The position numbers and the translations under genes were made by a program. Source: Bacteroidales bacterium (GTDB lineage Bacteria > Bacteroidota > Bacteroidia > Bacteroidales > DTU049). From it: DNA of 6,937 nt. Numbering within the stretch: the stretch's first letter is position 1; every line of letters begins with the position of its first letter. The notes beneath the pieces were generated by a model. That model ran no database searches and was not told the DNA's origin. It worked only from the letters and a program-made list of their open reading frames with translations. Below are positions 1-6,811 of the stretch, one piece after another. The stretch spans positions 1 through 6,937 of the forward strand of contig JAHDSP010000170.1 in assembly GCA_018432645.1 (NCBI GenBank), written 5' to 3'.

Positions 1-1
1 T

Positions 2-1783
2 ACTACAGATAAACAATTAGGATTAGAACATTTAGAAAAATCCAAACAACTAAATCCGCAAGTTAATTATGAACTTTCTTATTATTTAGGCAGAGCCTAT
101 CATCTAAATCATCAATTTGATAAAGCTATTGAATATTACAATGAATTTAAACGTAGATTATCACCTAAAGAGTTTGCCGATAGAGGTAAAGAACTGGATA
201 AATATATAGAAGAGTGTGAAAATGGTAAAGAATTAATAAAAAAGAAAACAAAAGTTTTCATAGACAACTTGGGATCTAATATAAATACTATCTATCCAGA
301 ATATACTCCTGTAATTAGTGCTGATGAAGAAATATTATTTTTCACTAGTCGTAGACCGAGCACTACTGGCGGTAAACGTGATCCAGTAGACAATAAATAT
401 TATGAAGATATTTTCATGGCTACTAAATCGGATGGCAATTGGAAATTATCCCAACCTGGGAAACCATTAAATAGTAAATTTCATGATGCATCTATAGGCC
501 TTAGCCCTGATGGTCAAACATTATATATTTATAAAGGTGATAATGGTGGAGATATATATGAATGTGTGCTTAAAGGAGATAAATGGGTGAAACCTTCTCC
601 ATTACCCAAAGTAATAAATACTAAAGCTCACGAATCAAGTGCATCTCTAGGACCAGATGGACGTACTTTATATTTTATTTCAGATAGACCTGATGGCGTA
701 GGTGGTAGAGATATATGGGTAGCATATAAAAATAGTAAGGGTAAATGGTCTGAGGTAAAAAACATTCGTGAGCTAAATACTCCTTATGATGAAGAAGCTG
801 TTTTTATTCACCCAGACGGACGTACATTATACTTTAGCTCTCAAGGACATAATAGTATGGGAGGATATGACATTTTCAAATCTACTTATAAAGATGGGTA
901 CTGGAGTAAACCAGAAAATTTGGGTGTTCCTATAAATACTGCTGATGATGACCTTTATTTCGTATTGTCATCTTCTGGTCAAAGAGCATATTTTAGCTCT
1001 TCACGCAAAGGAACTATCGGTGATCAAGATATTTTTATGATTACTTTCATTATTGATAAACCGATGAACCCTTCTACTGAAGATAATCTAATAGCATATA
1101 AAACAAAACCAGTACAAGAAATCAAGATAGAATCTGCCATAGCAATAGAAACACCTTCTTTAACATTGTTAAAAGGATTTATCTATGATGAAGATACTAA
1201 AAAACCTTTGGAAGCTCAAATAGTTTTGACAGATAATGAAAAAAATGAAGAGTTAGCAGTTTTTAGCTCTAACGCACAAACAGGTAGATACTTAGTATCT
1301 TTACCTAGTGGGAAAAATTACGGCATAGCTGTTAAAAAAGAAGGTTATCTCTTCCATTCTGAAAACTTTATTATTCCAGAAAATGCTCAATATCAAGAAA
1401 TACAAAAAGATATTTATCTAAAACCAATAAAAATAGGTCAATCTATAGTATTGAGAAATATCTTCTTTGATTTTGATAAAGCTACAATAAGGCCAGAATC
1501 CAAAACAGAACTAGAAAATTTAATAAAACTAATGAATGATAATCCAAATATAAAGATAGAAATATCTGGACATACAGATAATATTGGCTCAGCATCTTAC
1601 AATCAAAAACTATCAGAATCTAGAGCAAAAGCTGTAGTTGATTATTTAATAGAACACGGCATAGAACGGTCTAGATTATCATACATGGGCTATGGATTTG
1701 AAAAACCAATAGCTTCTAATGATACAGAAGAAGGTCGTCAACTTAATCGTAGAGTAGAATTCAAAATCATAGAGGCTAATTGA
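2..1783 (+). CDS. TPR-PD40 propeller-CRD-OmpA_C envelope protein, PorE-like (5' partial)
   Basis: Periplasmic, probably outer-membrane-linked protein expected to bind peptidoglycan. The reading frame is open from base 2, so the true start lies left of the window; a TTG at 269 is internal. Visible length is 593 residues. In order: a TPR (about residues 22-55, with G29, Y32 and A41 in place) preceded by the tail of another; five PD40/WD40-like blades (about 101-139, 160-189, 210-242, 263-295, 315-348) with recurring PDGRTLYF and GG.DI motifs; a carboxypeptidase-regulatory-like beta domain (about 388-475); and an OmpA_C domain (about 484-591). The last has FFDFDKATIRPES, GHTDN and LSESRA, with D526 and R541 at the positions that contact diaminopimelate in this family. 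This domain order is that of PorE, a peptidoglycan-binding component of the Porphyromonas gingivalis type IX secretion system. Bacteroidota encode several paralogues of similar build, so the PorE role is inferred. The N-terminal lipoprotein signal expected of PorE cannot be checked here. Confidence 0.85.
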   Translation, partial: TTDKQLGLEHLEKSKQLNPQVNYELSYYLGRAYHLNHQFDKAIEYYNEFKRRLSPKEFADRGKELDKYIEECENGKELIKKKTKVFIDNLGSNINTIYPEYTPVISADEEILFFTSRRPSTTGGKRDPVDNKYYEDIFMATKSDGNWKLSQPGKPLNSKFHDASIGLSPDGQTLYIYKGDNGGDIYECVLKGDKWVKPSPLPKVINTKAHESSASLGPDGRTLYFISDRPDGVGGRDIWVAYKNSKGKWSEVKNIRELNTPYDEEAVFIHPDGRTLYFSSQGHNSMGGYDIFKSTYKDGYWSKPENLGVPINTADDDLYFVLSSSGQRAYFSSSRKGTIGDQDIFMITFIIDKPMNPSTEDNLIAYKTKPVQEIKIESAIAIETPSLTLLKGFIYDEDTKKPLEAQIVLTDNEKNEELAVFSSNAQTGRYLVSLPSGKNYGIAVKKEGYLFHSENFIIPENAQYQEIQKDIYLKPIKIGQSIVLRNIFFDFDKATIRPESKTELENLIKLMNDNPNIKIEISGHTDNIGSASYNQKLSESRAKAVVDYLIEHGIERSRLSYMGYGFEKPIASNDTEEGRQLNRRVEFKIIEAN

Positions 1784-1800
1784 TTTTACTTATAAAAATA

Positions 1801-1832
1801 AAAAAAGGCTAATAAATTATTAGCCTTTTTTT
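1801..1832 (+). terminator. Intrinsic terminator after the PorE-like gene
   Basis: A near-perfect inverted repeat lies 17 bp past the stop codon. Arms 1801-1815 and 1817-1831 are fully complementary, with a GGCTAATAA / TTATTAGCC core, an A-run before it and a seven-T run (1826-1832) after it. In RNA the innermost A/T pairs would open into a loop, leaving a stem with the GGCT/AGCC base. Because of the flanking A and T runs it could also act on minus-strand transcripts. The T-run ends directly at an ATG (1833), which matters for the tatA start. Confidence 0.8.
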
Positions 1833-1874
1833 ATGTCAAAAAATTTATTTAATTTAGCTACAAATTTTATATTC

Positions 1875-2087
1875 ATGGTTTTTATTGGGTTAATTACATC
1901 TACTGAATGGATAATCATCTTGGTGATAGTCATAATATTATTTGGTGGCAAAAAAATTCCTGAGCTAATGCGATCTTTAGGTAAAGGTGTGAGTGAATTT
2001 AAAAAAGGCAAAGAAGGCATAGAAGATGATCTAAACACCGATAATAAAGGTAGTAATGATAACAAAGATAATAATCCTGCTGGTTAA
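1875..2087 (+). CDS. tatA: Sec-independent translocase subunit TatA/TatE type
   Basis: Small membrane protein that oligomerises to form the passage for folded proteins with twin-arginine signals. From the 1875 start it has 70 residues: a short N-terminus, one transmembrane helix (about 12-22, EWIIILVIVIILFGG), the FG hinge at 23-24, an amphipathic helix beginning KKIPELMRSLGKG and a hydrophilic Asn/Asp/Lys-rich tail. The acidic residue E11 sits 12 residues before the hinge Phe, the same spacing as Q8-F20 in E. coli TatA. An in-frame ATG at 1833 would add 14 residues (MSKNLFNLATNFIF). I prefer 1875 because 1833 abuts the terminator T-run and would push FG to position 37-38, whereas TatA proteins usually have it near 20. 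The 1833 start is not excluded. tatC follows after 8 bp, supporting an operon. No separate tatB is visible, so this protein may serve both roles or a tatB lies elsewhere. Confidence 0.85.
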   Translation: MVFIGLITSTEWIIILVIVIILFGGKKIPELMRSLGKGVSEFKKGKEGIEDDLNTDNKGSNDNKDNNPAG

Positions 2088-2095
2088 CTGCTTTT

Positions 2096-2878
2096 ATGCA
2101 ATTCTGGGATCATATTGAGGAACTTCGAAAAAGATTCTTTAGAATCATTATTGTTGTCATCAGTTTGATGATAATCGTTTTTAGCTTCAAATCTTTTTTA
2201 TTTGATACCCTACTTTTTGGTCCATTAAATAATAATTTTATTACATATCAATTTATCTGTCATTTTTTTCCAAAATCTAACATATGTAATTTTAATTATT
2301 TTATAGATTTACAAAACCTCACTATCAGTGGTCAATTTATTAAACATATATCTATATCATTTCTTATCAGTTTATTCCTCGCATTTCCCTATATTATTTG
2401 GGAATTATGGCTATTTGTTAAACCAGGATTATATGATTATGAAAAAAAAAGTGCTATAAAAATACTTGCCAATTCCATTTTGCTTTTTATAATCGGAACA
2501 CTTTTTAGCTACTTTATAATCATCCCATTAACTATCAATTTTTTCTATAATTACCAAGTGAGTGCTAGAGTAATAAATCAATTCACTTTAGATTCGTATT
2601 TTACTACTTTTACGACATTATTAGTTTTATTAGGATTAGTTTTTGAATTGCCAATAATTATATATTTTCTGATAAAATTCAATATAGTTTCTATTAATAC
2701 ATTAAAAAAACAAAGGAAAATTATTTTTCTAATTATATTAATCATAGCAGCATACATAACACCTGGCGGCGATCCTATATCATTAACGATAATGACAGCT
2801 CCTTTGTATTTACTGTTCGAGTTTAGCTTAATGATAGCAAATAATAGACTAAAACACAAAAAAACAAATATCTTATAA
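2096..2878 (+). CDS. tatC: Sec-independent translocase subunit TatC
   Basis: Six-helix inner-membrane receptor for twin-arginine signal peptides. The 260 residues match the family's usual length. Visible signatures are the cytoplasmic N-terminus FWDHIEELRKR (3-13), the block AFPYIIWELWLFVKPGLYDYEKK (about 96-118) with E116 matching the signal-binding glutamate of E. coli TatC (E103), the intramembrane glutamate E184 in LVFELP (matching E170), and TPGGDPIS before the last helix. Membrane segments lie near 14-36, 83-108, 120-148, 170-193, 207-222 and 227-247. The first periplasmic loop is long and has two cysteines (C55, C64), followed by SGQFIKHI; an extended loop of this kind is what I recall from other Bacteroidota TatC proteins. 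ATG 2096 is the only start: the frame is closed upstream by a TAA at 2072. It is the second gene of a tatA-tatC unit. Confidence 0.95.
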   Translation: MQFWDHIEELRKRFFRIIIVVISLMIIVFSFKSFLFDTLLFGPLNNNFITYQFICHFFPKSNICNFNYFIDLQNLTISGQFIKHISISFLISLFLAFPYIIWELWLFVKPGLYDYEKKSAIKILANSILLFIIGTLFSYFIIIPLTINFFYNYQVSARVINQFTLDSYFTTFTTLLVLLGLVFELPIIIYFLIKFNIVSINTLKKQRKIIFLIILIIAAYITPGGDPISLTIMTAPLYLLFEFSLMIANNRLKHKKTNIL

Positions 2879-2894
2879 GTAGAGGAGAGGTGAA

Positions 2895-2947
2895 AAAAGT
2901 TTAATAAAGAGTGGACATAAAATGTCAAAAATTAATGTTTAACTTTT
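2895..2947 (+). terminator. Possible weak terminator of the tatAC unit
   Basis: Nested inverted repeats lie 16 bp past tatC. The outer arms AAAAGTT (2895-2901) and AACTTTT (2941-2947) enclose TTAAT/ATTAA (2901-2905 / 2931-2935, sharing one base with the outer arm) and a GACAT-AAA-ATGTC hairpin (2914-2926). A T-rich stretch (2957-2976) follows. The stem is interrupted and poor in G/C, so it is much weaker than the hairpin at 1801 and may be chance. Confidence 0.3.
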
Positions 2948-3084
2948 AGTGATATAATTTTATTTTATTTATTTTTAAAGTATAAACTTATGTTTTTTAG
3001 ATAATAATAAAAATTTTAGTACTAATAAAAACTCAGATATAATATAATTATCAAAATTATCATTGCATGACAAATTATATTAAT

Positions 3085-3108
3085 ACAGTGATTAGAACAG
3101 TGATTAGA
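3085..3108. repeat. Perfect tandem 12-bp repeat (two copies)
   Basis: ACAGTGATTAGA occurs twice back to back (3085-3096 and 3097-3108) without mismatch. It stands out because the surrounding spacer is almost pure A/T. It may be a replication-slippage duplication or a double binding site; nothing else in the window repeats it. Confidence 0.8.
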
Positions 3109-3119
3109 GGCTGAAAAGA

Positions 3120-3150
3120 TTTAAAATTTAAAATATCACGAAATTTTAAA
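3120..3150 (-). terminator. A/T-only hairpin past the reductase gene, possible weak terminator
   Basis: Perfectly complementary 10-bp arms TTTAAAATTT (3120-3129) and AAATTTTAAA (3141-3150) flank an 11-base loop. On the minus strand it lies about 50 bases past the stop of the last gene of the ceramide operon and is followed by a short T-run (complement of 3115-3118). There is no G/C pair in the stem, so its strength as a terminator is doubtful. Confidence 0.25.
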
Positions 3151-3200
3151 CATAAAAATTATTTACAAAAACCATACATCTTTACATTTTTTATAATAAT

Positions 3201-4187
3201 TTACAACCAATGATTTTCTTTATACCATTGTATTGTCTCTTTGATACCTTTTTCTAGGTTATATTTTGGTTTAAAATTAAAATTAGTAAAAAAAGGAGTT
3301 GGATCACATAACCAGTTTTTGGCTTTTAGTTCTTTCATTTTTTCTAAATTAAATGCAGTTGGTTTGCCATTAATATGAGCTATCAAATCAGAAAAAAAAG
3401 CAGCAATATATGCTATCACTATTGGGATTCTGATTTTAATTGTTTTTTTACCTAATGCACTTTTCACAGCTTTGCCTAAATCCTCATCGATATATTCGTT
3501 GCCATCAGAAATCAAATATTCTCCCGTGTGAGGTTGAGAAATACATTCGATGATAGCATCCACCAAATCATCAACAAAAATAAATGAAAGACGTTGTGGT
3601 TTTTTACCAATATACCCTTCCAAACCTTTTTTTATCAATTTCATTACAATCAAAAAATCTCTATCTCTAGGACCATAAACACTTGTAGGTTCCAATATGA
3701 TAAAAGGGTGTCTATAATGCTCATCTATATATCTTTCTGCTAATAATTTTGACTTTCCATAAGTAGTAATCGGATTATGTATATCTGTGATTCTAATGGG
3801 TCTTTGTAGCTTTTTGTATGTGCCATGAGCAGCCTGACTACTAATGAAAACAAATTTTTGTGGCTTCCAACTTACTTTTTGAATTGCATTTATCAGATTT
3901 TTAGTGGTTTGAGTATTATATTTAAAATAATCTTCTTTTTTTAATGCTTTAGTAATACCAGCTGCATGAATGACATAATCGAAACTATTTAATGTAAAAA
4001 AATCTAAAATATCCTGATAATTAGTAAGGTCAATTTCTACAATTTTAATTTTATCAAGAGGTAAATGGTCTCTTTTACTAGTTTTTCTTAGTACAGCAGT
4101 AACTTCATAATCTTGATTTATTAATTTCTCAATTAATCTACTTCCTATAAAACCGCTACCACCAGTTACTAAAACACTTTTGCTCAT
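3201..4187 (-). CDS. NAD(P)-dependent epimerase/dehydratase-type reductase, probable ceramide/3-ketosphinganine reductase
   Basis: Extended short-chain dehydrogenase/reductase of 328 residues. The N-terminal Rossmann fold has the dinucleotide motif TGGSGFIG (8-15), an acidic DL at 53-54 and HAAG (74-77). The active-site set is SS (116-117) with Y143 and K147 of YGKSK. The substrate half contains PTSVYGPRD (167-175) and FVDDLVDAI (204-212), then a hydrophobic stretch (about 253-271) common in 3-beta-HSD-like members. Sequence alone would allow sugar-nucleotide epimerase or dihydroflavonol reductase-like functions. Position decides the call: it is the last gene behind a serine palmitoyltransferase and a GNAT-like acyltransferase. 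In Caulobacter a reductase of this superfamily (CerR) reduces the 3-keto group during ceramide synthesis. The start ATG overlaps the stop of the upstream gene by 4 bp (ATGA), implying coupled translation. Whether it acts before or after N-acylation cannot be told from sequence. Confidence 0.8.
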   Translation of the reverse strand: MSKSVLVTGGSGFIGSRLIEKLINQDYEVTAVLRKTSKRDHLPLDKIKIVEIDLTNYQDILDFFTLNSFDYVIHAAGITKALKKEDYFKYNTQTTKNLINAIQKVSWKPQKFVFISSQAAHGTYKKLQRPIRITDIHNPITTYGKSKLLAERYIDEHYRHPFIILEPTSVYGPRDRDFLIVMKLIKKGLEGYIGKKPQRLSFIFVDDLVDAIIECISQPHTGEYLISDGNEYIDEDLGKAVKSALGKKTIKIRIPIVIAYIAAFFSDLIAHINGKPTAFNLEKMKELKAKNWLCDPTPFFTNFNFKPKYNLEKGIKETIQWYKENHWL

Positions 4188-5311
4188 AATATAGATTTTT
4201 CAAAAATTCTATATGTTTTATATCTTTTACCACCAATACTTTCTAAAATGCTATTCATCTGAGTGTTATTTTCTAATATCCAAGAAGCCTCTCCTTGAAA
4301 CATTTTTCTTTTCTGTGCAGTTTGTAATGATTTAGTGTAAAAAACAATATCAATGCCATTTTTCCTATATTCATCTATAATACCAAAGAGTATAACTCTA
4401 TATGAATCTATTTTCCAAAAATGGCTTAATAGCTTAATAAATCCGAAAGGTAATAATCTACCTCTTTTCACATGTTTAAAAGCTTGATTTACATCAGGAA
4501 TAGTTACTACAAAACCTACAGGTTTTTCACCATCTAGAGCTATATAAGAAAAATCTTTTTTAGCAATCATAGCTAGATCTTTAGCTGAATAATAAAATTC
4601 TTCTTTAGTCATAGGTACGAAACCGTCATTTTTACTCCATGCTTTATTATATATCTCATAAACCTTGTCTACTTCAGATTTGAAATGAGTTTTAAAATTA
4701 ATTTGCCTAATTATGATACCTCTTTTTATTAATCTCTCCTCTGTCAATTTCCCTAAATCTCTTAATCTATCTGAAATCACATTAGCATCTATCCAGTAAG
4801 CAAACAAATCAATTTTTTTATGAAAGCCATAATTTTCTATTAAATCACGATAATAAGGATAATTATATGGCATCATAACTACAGGAGGCCTATCATATCC
4901 ATCTATTAAAAGAGCTACAGTTTCATTAGTGCTGAAATTTGCTGGACCTACAATGGAATCCATACCTTCGTTTTTTAACCAATCTTCAGCAGTTTTAAAT
5001 AAAGCATTTGCTACTTCTTGATCATTTATGCAATCAAAAAAACCAAAAAATCCTTCTTTATTTCCATAGAATTCATTATGAGAATAATTAATGTGAGCAG
5101 ATAACTTACCCACAATTTTATTATCTTTCATAGCCAAGAAATATTGCACTTTTGCATGTTTATGAAAAGGATGTTTTTTAGGATTCAAAAGGTCTCTCTG
5201 TGAAATATATAATTCTGGGACAAAATTAGGATCATTAGCATAAAGATTATATTGAAAATCTATAAATGATTTAAGAAGTTTTTTATTGTTTACTTGTAAA
5301 ATTTCAATCAT
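4184..5311 (-). CDS. GNAT-like acyltransferase, probable bacterial ceramide synthase (bCerS-like)
   Basis: A 375-residue soluble protein with no signal peptide or clear membrane helix, apparently two GNAT-like halves. The first (about 1-175) has the AMKDNKIVGKLSAHIN strand pair (60-75), GFFGFFDCINDQEVANALF (87-105), the helix AEDWLKNEGMDSIVGPANFS (108-127) and a block around YDRPPVVMMPYNYPYYRDL (139-157). The second (about 200-375) has the strand pair SYIALDGEKPVGFVVTIPD (255-273) and a C-terminal stretch WILENNTQMNSILESIGGKRYKTYRIFEK typical of GNAT ends. In Caulobacter a GNAT-type protein (bCerS) adds the second acyl chain to the sphingoid base. I infer the same job here because the gene sits 44 bp after the serine palmitoyltransferase gene and overlaps the reductase gene by 4 bp. 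Family membership and neighbourhood support this; substrate and acyl donor (CoA or ACP) are not shown by the sequence. I do not recognise a named catalytic residue. Confidence 0.75.
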   Translation of the reverse strand: MIEILQVNNKKLLKSFIDFQYNLYANDPNFVPELYISQRDLLNPKKHPFHKHAKVQYFLAMKDNKIVGKLSAHINYSHNEFYGNKEGFFGFFDCINDQEVANALFKTAEDWLKNEGMDSIVGPANFSTNETVALLIDGYDRPPVVMMPYNYPYYRDLIENYGFHKKIDLFAYWIDANVISDRLRDLGKLTEERLIKRGIIIRQINFKTHFKSEVDKVYEIYNKAWSKNDGFVPMTKEEFYYSAKDLAMIAKKDFSYIALDGEKPVGFVVTIPDVNQAFKHVKRGRLLPFGFIKLLSHFWKIDSYRVILFGIIDEYRKNGIDIVFYTKSLQTAQKRKMFQGEASWILENNTQMNSILESIGGKRYKTYRIFEKSIL

Positions 5312-5355
5312 TATTTTATATTTTTTATTTAGAAGTCAATTAACTCAGCATTTAA

Positions 5356-6555
5356 TTAAATTATTCCTAAATTTTTAGCCACTTTAGCACATATTTCAAT
5401 TCCTTTTTCTATATGTTCTTTTTCATGAGTAGCCATCATAGAAAATCTTATTAAACTATGACCTTCTTTAACTGCCGGAGGAATTACTGGATTTACGAAT
5501 ACTCCTGCACTGAATAATTCCATTGTATATTTGAATGTCAATTTGTCATCTTTAATATAAATAGGTATAATAGGAGTTTGACTATTACCAATATCAAAGC
5601 CAGCCTCTTTGAGTAATTTTTGAGCATAATGAGTATTTTCCCATAATCTATCGATTATTTTTGGGTTTTCATCAATGACATTTAGAGTTTCTATCACAGC
5701 AGCAGCAGAAGCTGGAGGAAGGCTTGCACTAAAAATTATAGTTCTAGCATTATGTTTTAAATAATTGATAACTTCTTTACTACCAGCGATGAATCCACCT
5801 ACTGTAGAAAGTGCTTTGCTAAAAGTACCCATAATAAGTTCTACATCATCATCCAAACCAAAATAATGTACTGTTCCTTTACCTTTATTTCCCATTACAC
5901 CAAGTCCATGAGCATCATCTACCATTATGCTTGCATTATATTTTTTAGCTAATTCATTAATATGAGGTAAATCGGCTATATCGCCTTCCATACTAAACAC
6001 GCCATCTACAATTATTAATTTTATAGAATTTTGATTGTCATTTTCTATCTTACTAAGTGTCTCTTCTAAAGATTGCATATTATTATGCTTAAATTTCAAT
6101 ACTTTAGAGAAACTAAGTCGAGAACCTTCATATATAGAAGCATGAGATGATTCATCTATTATCAAAAAATCATTTCTGCGTGTGATAGAAGATATTACAC
6201 CCAGATTAGTTTGAAATCCGGTGCTGAAAACTAAGGCAGCTTCTTTATTTACAAAATTTGCAAGTTTTTCTTCTAATTCTATGTGTAAATCTATTGTACC
6301 ATTTAAAAATCTGGACCCTGCTGTGCCGGTACCATATTTATCGATAGCCTTTTTAGCAGCTTCTTTTATCTGTGGATGATTAGTTAATCCTAAATAGCTA
6401 TTAGAACCAAACATTAATAGTTGTTTGCCATCATAATTTACTATTGGATATTGTCCACTAGTTAATACTCTAAAGTAAGGATATAGCCCCACTTCCTGCA
6501 CTTTTTGTGGCTCAGTATATTGACTTACAAAATTTTGTAAATTGCTCTCTATCAT
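5356..6555 (-). CDS. spt: Serine palmitoyltransferase (alpha-oxoamine synthase family)
   Basis: PLP enzyme that condenses L-serine with an acyl thioester to 3-ketosphinganine, the committed step of sphingolipid synthesis. Numbering from ATG 6582: GLYPYFR (32-38), MFGSNSYLGL (57-66), GTAGSRFLNGT (86-96), H147 in SSHASI (PLP-stacking), DGVFSMEGD (193-201), D222 and H225 in VDDAHG, the Schiff-base lysine K256 in MGTFSKAL, and R379 in the C-terminal LIRFSMMATH motif, which matches the region holding the carboxylate-binding arginine. Relatives with the same fold are BioF, Kbl and ALA synthase. Long runs resemble the Bacteroides SPT as I remember it, and the ceramide genes downstream favour SPT. 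I start it at 6555 (MIESNLQNFV, 399 residues) rather than 6582, because the extra nine residues (MQIFFKIKT) lack family counterparts and a -7-like box covers the 6582 ATG. No N-terminal signal or membrane helix is seen, so it is cytoplasmic. Confidence 0.88.
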   Translation of the reverse strand: MIESNLQNFVSQYTEPQKVQEVGLYPYFRVLTSGQYPIVNYDGKQLLMFGSNSYLGLTNHPQIKEAAKKAIDKYGTGTAGSRFLNGTIDLHIELEEKLANFVNKEAALVFSTGFQTNLGVISSITRRNDFLIIDESSHASIYEGSRLSFSKVLKFKHNNMQSLEETLSKIENDNQNSIKLIIVDGVFSMEGDIADLPHINELAKKYNASIMVDDAHGLGVMGNKGKGTVHYFGLDDDVELIMGTFSKALSTVGGFIAGSKEVINYLKHNARTIIFSASLPPASAAAVIETLNVIDENPKIIDRLWENTHYAQKLLKEAGFDIGNSQTPIIPIYIKDDKLTFKYTMELFSAGVFVNPVIPPAVKEGHSLIRFSMMATHEKEHIEKGIEICAKVAKNLGII

Positions 6556-6579
6556 AGTTTTTATTTTAAAAAAGATTTG

Positions 6580-6612
6580 CAAAAATAATAAATTTTTTAA
6601 TTATCATCTAAA
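6580..6612 (-). promoter_or_regulatory. Candidate promoter of the ceramide operon (Bacteroidota type)
   Basis: Read on the minus strand, TATTTTTG at 6587-6580 matches the Bacteroidota -7 consensus TAnnTTTG exactly. TTTAG at 6612-6608, 20 bases upstream, is a one-off match to the -33 TTTG box. Transcription would begin near 6573-6575, giving a leader of about 20 bases before ATG 6555 and making ATG 6582 unusable. In A/T-rich DNA a chance match to the -7 box is not rare. Confidence 0.4.
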
Positions 6613-6811
6613 TAAATTAAAATAGATAAAATAAATTAATAATTTTTAGTTAACAAAATGTATAAATAATGCATTAATATTGAATAATCATTTATCACGA
6701 TTTTATTTTATTTAAAAATAAAACTGACAATATAACATATAAATTACAGAAAAAATCTAATAATTATAATGGTATTTTTTTTGAGATAAAGATAATTATT
6801 AAAAAAAATAT

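Larger units (their letters stand above)
2879..3200. other. Convergent intergenic spacer, 322 bp, no gene
   Basis: This spacer separates the 3' ends of tatC (+) and the reductase gene (-). It is strongly A/T-rich and stop-dense in all frames; the longest ATG-led frames are only a few codons (for example MSKINV at 2922). It begins with a purine-rich stretch (2881-2893, AGAGGAGAGGTGA) that looks like a ribosome-binding site but leads to no ORF. It also holds two weak hairpins and a 12-bp tandem repeat, listed separately. No tRNA-like or other RNA structure was recognised. Confidence 0.7.

Noticed and set aside
269..271. TTG as the start of the PorE-like gene
   Set aside because: The frame stays open to base 2 and encodes a good TPR upstream, so the TTG is an internal leucine codon.
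1820..2065. 81-codon minus-strand ORF opposite tatA
   Set aside because: It is the antisense shadow of tatA, overlaps the terminator and shows no recognisable domain; the plus-strand frame has a clear TatA signature.
2578..2928. 116-codon minus-strand ORF opposite the end of tatC
   Set aside because: Its hydrophobic, low-complexity product mirrors the membrane helices of tatC read in antisense; no start signal or family resemblance.
2922..2942. Mini-ORF MSKINV in the spacer
   Set aside because: Six codons, no SD at a proper distance and no conservation evidence; the ATG is part of a small palindrome.
3201..4187. Sugar-nucleotide epimerase for surface polysaccharide
   Set aside because: The fold permits it, but no glycosyltransferase or sugar gene is nearby and the gene is translationally coupled to the ceramide genes.
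5356..6555. BioF or Kbl (biotin or threonine catabolism) instead of SPT
   Set aside because: Same PLP family, but there are no biotin or threonine genes nearby, the two downstream genes fit ceramide synthesis, and motif blocks resemble Bacteroidota SPT.
6701..6723. TTTTATTTT / AAAATAAAA inverted repeat as a terminator
   Set aside because: It has only A/T pairs, sits between divergent genes where no terminator is expected, and such repeats arise easily by chance in this composition.
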